DNA from: Bremia lactucae
Taxonomy: Eukaryota > Oomycota > Peronosporomycetes > Peronosporales > Peronosporaceae
Reading direction: 5' to 3'
NCBI RefSeq assembly: GCF_004359215.1
Contig: NC_090613.1
Span: 6,932,304 to 6,967,330, forward strand
DNA: 35,027 bases
The position numbers and the translations under genes are program-made. Within the stretch, counting starts at the first letter, position 1, and every line of letters begins with the position of its first letter. Shown here one piece after another: positions 30,212-35,027 of this stretch. The notes below the pieces were generated by a model. That model was not told where the DNA came from, did not search any database, and was given only the letters and a program-made list of their open reading frames with translations.

Positions 30212-30539
30212 CTATCCTTTTTCGCGGAATTCAACTTCGAGGTGAAGTAGAAGCCTGGCAACAGAATGTGCCGATGCGTTATCACGCAGGCCAGATTATG
30301 AGCTCTCTCATTTAACGACTATCTTGTCGCTATTCCTGAATGAATCCGTTCGACTTACACCAAGGATGAACAGTGTGTAGCTCTGCTACGAGCTTTAAAG
30401 AACACGGATTCAGGTATTTTATTGCCGGCCCATTTGCGTGCAAGGTTACATCGATTTTCTATCGATAACAACCTGTTGCTTTATTGCACAGACACGGCGG
30501 ACCCTCCGCGTGTCGTTGTTCCTCATGATGAGGATTTTA

Positions 30540-31400
30540 AGTACTGAATCCTCTATGAGCACACGATATTGTCCTTAGTGGTCATCTCAGTAGAGAAAAG
30601 CCAGAGTTATTGGTGGTTCAAACTTTATAAATGGGTCAGCACATGTGTTCGCACATGCGAAACTTGCCAACAAGTTAAACCCTCGGCGCATGCTGCTGCG
30701 CCACTGGCGAGCCTTCCCGTCCCCATAGGTTGCTAAGAGTCCATTTGTATGAAAAGATTCAGCCGGTAACTCCGGCATAGTGGTCTTTGTTGACGGATTG
30801 AGCAAAATGGCTCACTTAGCGGCCGTATCGGATTCCATTGATGGTGAAGGTACAGCTAGGCTGTTTGTTTATTGATCGCGTGTTTCGATAACACGCTTTT
30901 CCAGTGGCAATTCTCTCTGATCGGTACCCCTATTTCAAGGGTAAATTCTGGAAATCAATTTCCCGATTGCTTGGCACCAGATTGGACATGTCCACCGTGG
31001 ACCATCCGCAGACCGATGGTAAAAAAACTGAACGTGTCAATCGTGTCATTGAAGAAGTTTTACGCAGTGTAAGTGCGCAGACGCCAAACCGCTGGAGCTC
31101 ACTGCTCCCAGAGGCAACAGGGAAACAGCCCAGATTGAACGCTAAGGAGTTTGCGTTAATTAACGCTGTACATGCTTCGACAGACTACACTCCGTTCTCT
31201 CACCCACCCACGCGTTCTGTTAACGATTTCTGCGTGGCTCAGGGCTTGGTGGGGGTGGGGTGAATTAGCCTATCGGCATGCTGATATCAGCCCTGTTACC
31301 GTTCGAAAACGAGTATGCGAGTTTTTCGCGACGCGATTTGGTGTCTTAAGACATGTAAGGGGCACGATGGCTGATAGCCAAGCTAAATAAAAAGAACAAG
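30540..31400 (+). pseudogene. Integrase of the right gypsy element
   Basis: 30640-30690 reads TCVRTCETCQQVKPS, the cysteine half of the zinc-binding module. 30904-31263 codes the second half of the core: KFWKSISRLLGTRLDM, then DHPQTDG with TERVNRVIEE (the catalytic Glu). A segment EATGKQPRLNAKEFAL at about 31110-31155 looks longer than in relatives. Around 31290-31390 the reading resumes after a frame change. The first part of the core (30700-30890) is full of stops. Confidence 0.85.
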
Positions 31401-31439
31401 CAGATGCTAAAGGCAGAAGCTGTATTAATTATTATATGG

Positions 31440-31800
31440 TCGAAGACCGAGTTTTACTAAACGCTAGAAACTACTTACCAACTTGGGTTCCGCGGTCATC
31501 AAGACCAAATTGCGCCCGCGCTTTATTGGACCATTTACGGTCGTGACCAAGAAGGGCTTAGCTTATACGCTAAACCTTTCTAGCAAGCTGCGTACACACC
31601 CAGTGTTATACGTTGGTTTGCTTAAGCCATATCGGGACCCTTTCCACGTGGATTTGAAGTCGCTTGCGCCGAGACAGGCGGTCGTGCCGCAGATTGCTGC
31701 ATCCTCACCAGGATGCCGAGCTGGCCCTCCAAACAAGGCTGCTGACGCCATAGCGTTGAGCAAGGACCTCACGAAGATGTTGCACCTCGTGCTTTAGAGC
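31440..31800 (+). pseudogene. Integrase C-terminal (GPY/F-like) region
   Basis: 31483-31797 reads KLRPRFIGPFTVV, then GLAYTLNLSSKLRTHPVLYV and GLLKPY. This is the GPF/Y module seen at the integrase C-terminus of Ty3/gypsy elements. It precedes the chromodomain, as expected. Confidence 0.85.
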
Positions 31801-31854
31801 ATCAAATGCTTCCGCCAAAATTTCGCCTCCCTCCCGCGCTGCTTGGCTGCTTGA

Positions 31855-32050
31855 TGCGCGGGGGAACCTCAGTTTCACGTGGAGAAACTTTTGAAGCGAC
31901 GTCGTCGTAACGGTCAATACCAGTGTCTGGTGAAGTGGCTAGGGTCCCCTCTTCTAAAACTCTTGGGAGTTCGAGGTACCTTTTCGGCAAGATTGCCCGT
32001 ACGCCGTTGACGTTTTTGAGCGCCAAGCCCAGGGTGTGCTTGATTCAAAC
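31855..32050 (+). pseudogene. Chromodomain of the right gypsy element, frameshifted
   Basis: From about 31862 the plus strand reads PQFHVEKLLKRRRRNGQYQ then CLVKWLG, the chromodomain pattern h-x-V-E-x-[IL]-L-x-x-R...Y-x-V-K-W-x-G. After a frame change near 31945 it continues toward a C-terminal helix. Chromodomains on integrases tether insertion to chromatin marks. The aromatic cage appears degraded. Confidence 0.78.
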
Positions 32051-33050
32051 GACGCTTCCCACCACTAAACGTGGGATTTGGTGGATCCATAGCCTCAGTG
32101 CGGCTTCGATCCATGGTTGTACGGTCAACCGGATCACCGAAATATCGGCTAGACCTTTTTTTGTGTGGCATAAATGCCGAATGTAACTGGCCTTTTTCTT
32201 TAAGCTTAGCGAAATCGAAGCGAAGCTTCCGTTCCAAACAAACATCACCTCTATCCGCAGACTTTCCGCTATTCCAAATATTACGAAGGCGGCGGGCCCG
32301 GTGGACCCAGTTCTCGAATGAGACTCCGTTTTTACTCCTTGTTTCGTTGGGGAACAAAACGATCGGAATTTCCCACATGGAGGTCACCGAAGCCCCACGG
32401 GCTTGATCACGTACAAGCCCGTGGGGCTTCGGTGATACTGACTTTGCGTCGCTACCTTTGGCGTAAGGTATCGCTCATAAAGAGCGTCGCGGGCAGCGAT
32501 TTCCTCCGGCATCCTCGCCGGATCACCGGATTTTCCAGTTGGCCAAGCTGTGACCCACTATCTCTTTGAGACGCTCGTCCGCACTAAGCGGGGTGAATCT
32601 ATGTTCACTATGAACTTTAGCTTTCGCTATTTCGGCAGCATGACGTCGAGCTCTTTCCTCTATGAGAATTTTCCGCTCTTGCACTTCATCGGGCGGATTC
32701 GCAATGATATTGGACTCAGGGTTTCGTGTCCTGCTCAATGAAGTTAAGACATCAGCAGCACCACGTTCTAGGAACGGATTCGATGCTCGCCGACGTTGAT
32801 CCGGAAGAGAAGGCGTAAAAGGACGACCTTTTTTTTCTCCTTCTCGATGGAGAGTGGCTTTCAAAGTCCACCTTTCCCTCATCGTCGAGGAAGGTGCTAA
32901 GAGTCTGCGACTCACGCTTGATTGTCATGAAACAAAAAAAAAGAAAACACAACCGAACGTGTAGCTGTTTGGGTTCCAACCTCAAAGAAGAAATGAAGCG
33001 AATGTTGTCACGTGAGGTCAACAGTCTGATGGGAGAGGGTGTAATGGGGC
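31914..33050 (-). other. Antisense coding-like block between pol and the 3' LTR
   Basis: Minus-strand open stretches 32915-32523 and 32387-31914 have strongly protein-like composition. The first has IEERARRHAAEIAKAKVHS and FTPLSADERLKEIV; past its stop, a neighbouring frame continues DPARMPEEIAARDALYERYL down to the hairpin at 32435. The second has FAKLKEKGQLHSAFMPHK and KRRLNQAHP. No family is recognised. It overlaps the chromodomain end on the opposite strand. Some plant Ty3/gypsy lineages (Tat/Ogre type) carry an antisense ORF at this place, so this may be an analogous ORF or captured sequence. Confidence 0.5.
32384..32435. repeat. Perfect inverted repeat, 22-bp arms and 8-base loop
   Basis: Left arm 32384-32405 starts TCACCGAAGCCCC; right arm 32414-32435 is its exact reverse complement; loop ATCACGTA. 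The arms are GC-rich in an AT-rich area. It interrupts the antisense coding-like block. Confidence 0.95.
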
Positions 33051-33057
33051 ATACATC

Positions 33058-33307
33058 GGTTGGAGAACCGTTGTTGTGGAAAATTAACTTCATGGGTAAA
33101 ATACCCATTTATACAATTCTATTTTCGAATAGGATAAAAGGGTTTTTAGCCATAAAGTAAATGTACCATCGCCGCCAGATCTAAATTTGGCGGTCAAAAT
33201 CTTTTCTTTAAATTAGCTAGGGTAAGGTCTAAGATTAAATTATTATACAAAGTTCAGTTCCCCTTTTGATATTAAAGCGTTAAGTGCCTTCCTAAGGCTT
33301 GCGCATT
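33058..33307 (+). mobile_element. 3' LTR of the right gypsy element
   Basis: Collinear with 26696-26944. A purine-rich stretch (GATGGGAGAGGG, 33028-33039) about 20 bases upstream may be the polypurine tract. No matching target duplication was found next to the two LTRs. Confidence 0.85.
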
Positions 33308-33607
33308 GATCTGTAAGAGATTGAAGCCTTTTTAAGGTATCCTCTTGGGCACTAGTTGCCACTTGGTTCTTCGAACCCCTGAATCCCTCGAACTAGGATT
33401 CATTAACCTTTTATAGCATGTACGACTCCCTGAGTTGTTAAACCCATTAGTTCTATAGAACAAATAGATTCTCTGAGTCTATAAGTCTTCCTCTAATTTC
33501 AGGAGCGAGGTAGCTCCGCTACAGATCCACTAACCACCCCTTCCAGTTTTTGCTTAACAGCCCCCCAATACAACATCCTTAATTTATGAATAGATTACCC
33601 CTAGGCT
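33308..33607. other. Spacer after the 3' LTR
   Basis: No gene seen. Short, with stops in all frames. Confidence 0.45.
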
Positions 33608-33928
33608 ATACTAACGAGCTTTGATAGGCCGAAGCGAATCTTCCTGGATTTGAATACAGGACAGACCGATCGTGATGGAAAACCTTGCACTTCATTACCA
33701 TACAATATTGTTCGGCTTCACGAACAATATGAGGAGGACTCAATCTATCACAAAAGGGTGATCCATGACCACCTAGTCATTGTCCCGAATGGAAATATTC
33801 TCAATCCTGAGAATGTAAGCAGTCGGAGACGCCTTTCAGGATCAACGCAGCGCAATCCGTTGCAAGTTGAGTTAGTTGGGGCTTCCCTTCCACCACGAAG
33901 ACGTTGTGAAAATTGTTGGCAAACGTGA
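33608..33928 (+). CDS. Coding-like fragment of unknown family
   Basis: Open frame from about 33605 to a TGA at 33926. It has distinctive protein-like content: LDLNTGQTDRDGKPCTSLPY, HEQYEEDSIYHKRV, HDHLVIVPNGNILNPEN, and a CENC near the end. No start ATG is found in the open stretch. It lies between two gypsy elements and may be part of an older mobile element. I do not recognise it. Confidence 0.4.
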   Translation: MLTSFDRPKRIFLDLNTGQTDRDGKPCTSLPYNIVRLHEQYEEDSIYHKRVIHDHLVIVPNGNILNPENVSSRRRLSGSTQRNPLQVELVGASLPPRRRCENCWQT

Positions 33929-34013
33929 CATAACAGAAGAGCACTGAACCTGCCTCTACCAATGTCAATGCCGATCCAGCTTCGACAGCCGATCTATCTT
34001 CCATGGCCGATCC

Positions 34014-34542
34014 TGTAACGGGCTAAAGTTGCCCTTATGTTACACAGTCCCCGTTAAGTACATTAGGTGTACTTAAGGGGATGGTCAATTACTAAATAAT
34101 AGTAATTAGACCCAACACTCGGGTGTGGTGCACATTTGTGACCAACCCTTGTGGATGTGATGCACATGGGTGCATACACATTAGGAGGGATGACGCCCAG
34201 CGTCATCCGTTACGCGAGGTAGCTATAAAGATACGCTCGCAATACATATTAAATGATATCTTTAGAGATATCATTTTAATTGGTAAAAATAGGTATTTGT
34301 ATTTAATTAAATATAAATCAGTCTGAAAACTACTTCCTACTTGGTAAGTGCGCACGAGGAGACGGATTACCGCTCCCGTGACGTCACTTCACCAGAGTTC
34401 TTAGTGAGTTGGGTGAGGTTGCTTGCGCGCCCACCAAAACTTCCTCACTGCACGCAAGAGAAGCAAGTTTATCCGCTTCCTCGCTGTGCTAGGGTGTGTG
34501 CCTAAGTAGGAGCGTGGCCGCATTACGACGTGCCCGCCTACA
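34014..34542 (+). mobile_element. 5' LTR of a third Ty3/gypsy element
   Basis: Begins TGTAACGGGC and ends GCCTACA, followed by two bases and the primer-site string TGGTAGCAC shared with the left element. 529 bp. It shares the TGTAACGGG start with the other LTR relics in this window. The downstream Gag confirms orientation. An inverted ATGATATC...GATATCAT pair lies at 34252-34275. Confidence 0.75.
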
Positions 34543-34544
34543 CT

Positions 34545-34553
34545 TGGTAGCAC
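34545..34553 (+). other. Primer binding site of third gypsy element
   Basis: TGGTAGCAC, two bases after the LTR end; identical to the left element's site (5546-5554, minus strand). The two elements share 11 bases here (TGGTAGCACTT). Confidence 0.7.
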
Positions 34554-34586
34554 TTGAAATCCTTCCCACGACCCGCATCTCTGCGT

Positions 34587-35027
34587 ATGTACGTGAGGAA
34601 TAGCCTCAATATTGATTGGGGTCATTTTCCCCACCTCTCCGAACATCATCGGGAGGTGGCAGGGCTAATGGCGCAGGGACTTGGTGAACAAGCCCTGGCC
34701 AGGCTCCTGGGTAGTCCTCCTGAGCAACATGTTGCTCAGTTGGAGCTGTTTTAGGCATTCTTGCTCGGACAGCGGAGGGCCGCGTCCGAGACACAGTGCC
34801 ATGCTGCGGCGGAGTTTGTCACTCGGACTCAGGATGAGCTGAGGCATGAGCAGGCTCGGAGCGAGGCTCTCAACAGGACTGTTGAGATACTCTCTGCCCG
34901 GCCGCATCAGCCGAGACCCATTCGGATGGACCCGCCCAAGTTCGATGGAACTGCGGCGCACACGATTGTCCACTGGCTTTTAGCGGTGGAGCAATGTGGT
35001 GTCGCCCAGCTCATCGAGGACGACAGC
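34587..35027 (+). pseudogene. Gag of third gypsy element, one in-frame stop, cut by window end
   Basis: From ATG 34587 (MYVRNSLNIDWGHFP) the frame is open to 35027 except for one TAG at 34752-34754. The N-terminal part is helical (LMAQGLGEQALARLLG, later TRTQDELRHEQARSEALNRT). Near the end PRPIRMDPPKFDGT and VHWLLAVEQ mark the start of the retrotransposon Gag capsid domain. The rest lies outside the window. With a single stop, this is the best preserved element of the three. Confidence 0.85.

Larger units (their letters stand above)
26696..33307 (+). mobile_element. Ty3/gypsy retrotransposon with chromodomain, two LTRs, degenerate (6.6 kb)
   Basis: The element has a direct LTR pair (26696-26944 and 33058-33307) and, between them on the plus strand, Gag with zinc knuckle, RT, RNase H, integrase and a chromodomain, each broken by stops or frameshifts. 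The chromodomain places it in a chromovirus-like lineage, unlike the left element. LTR divergence is visible by eye along the whole length, which implies an old insertion. An unusual 1 kb between pol and the 3' LTR carries antisense coding-like sequence and a perfect hairpin. Confidence 0.92.

Noticed and set aside
1..35027. CRISPR arrays, bacterial operons, ribosome binding sites, rRNA genes
   Set aside because: None seen; the window is eukaryotic with spliced genes, and no regularly spaced repeats of CRISPR type are present.

Overview
The window looks like nuclear DNA of an oomycete, most likely a downy mildew or Phytophthora relative (Peronosporales). This is an inference from very short GT-AG introns (about 54-84 nt), compact gene spacing, two or three degenerate Ty3/gypsy elements whose Gag and Pol fragments resemble those abundant in these genomes, and a tRNA-derived SINE. 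No database search was possible, so species is not assigned.

Layout. (1) 1-6730 is a retroelement graveyard. It holds a decayed Ty3/gypsy element on the minus strand (integrase linker, integrase, RNase H, RT, protease and Gag, read from right to left). A solo LTR with a perfect 5-bp target duplication interrupts its protease. More LTR relics follow. (2) 6812-25093 is a gene island. In order it carries a RING plus ubiquitin-like gene (+, reading frame broken or with a cryptic intron), a decayed HECT ubiquitin ligase (-), a coiled-coil/PUB-domain gene (+), weak small ORFs, an F-BAR gene of five exons (-), a large inverted repeat, a two-exon microprotein (+), an unassigned ORF (+), RNase H2 subunit A in five exons (-), a PX-domain gene with a frameshift (+), an acyl-CoA-binding/ankyrin gene of eight exons (-), a SINE with 18-bp target duplications, and an 870-residue RGS-RGS-DENN protein in a single exon (-). 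(3) 25094-26695 shows nothing recognisable. (4) 26696-33307 is a second Ty3/gypsy element (+) with both LTRs, a broken gag-pol, a chromodomain, an in-frame tandem repeat, an antisense coding-like block and a 22-bp-arm perfect hairpin. (5) 34014-35027 is the 5' LTR, primer binding site and start of Gag of a third Ty3/gypsy element, cut by the window end.

Functional themes. Three cellular loci concern ubiquitin (RING-Ubl, HECT, PUB). Four concern membranes and trafficking (F-BAR curvature, PX phosphoinositide binding, ACBP acyl-CoA carriage, DENN Rab regulation with RGS). This may be chance, as the genes lie on both strands and are unrelated in sequence. Both sufficiently complete gypsy elements have a substituted RT catalytic aspartate, so neither is autonomous. 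Exon structures given here were built by hand from reading-frame continuity and GT-AG signals.
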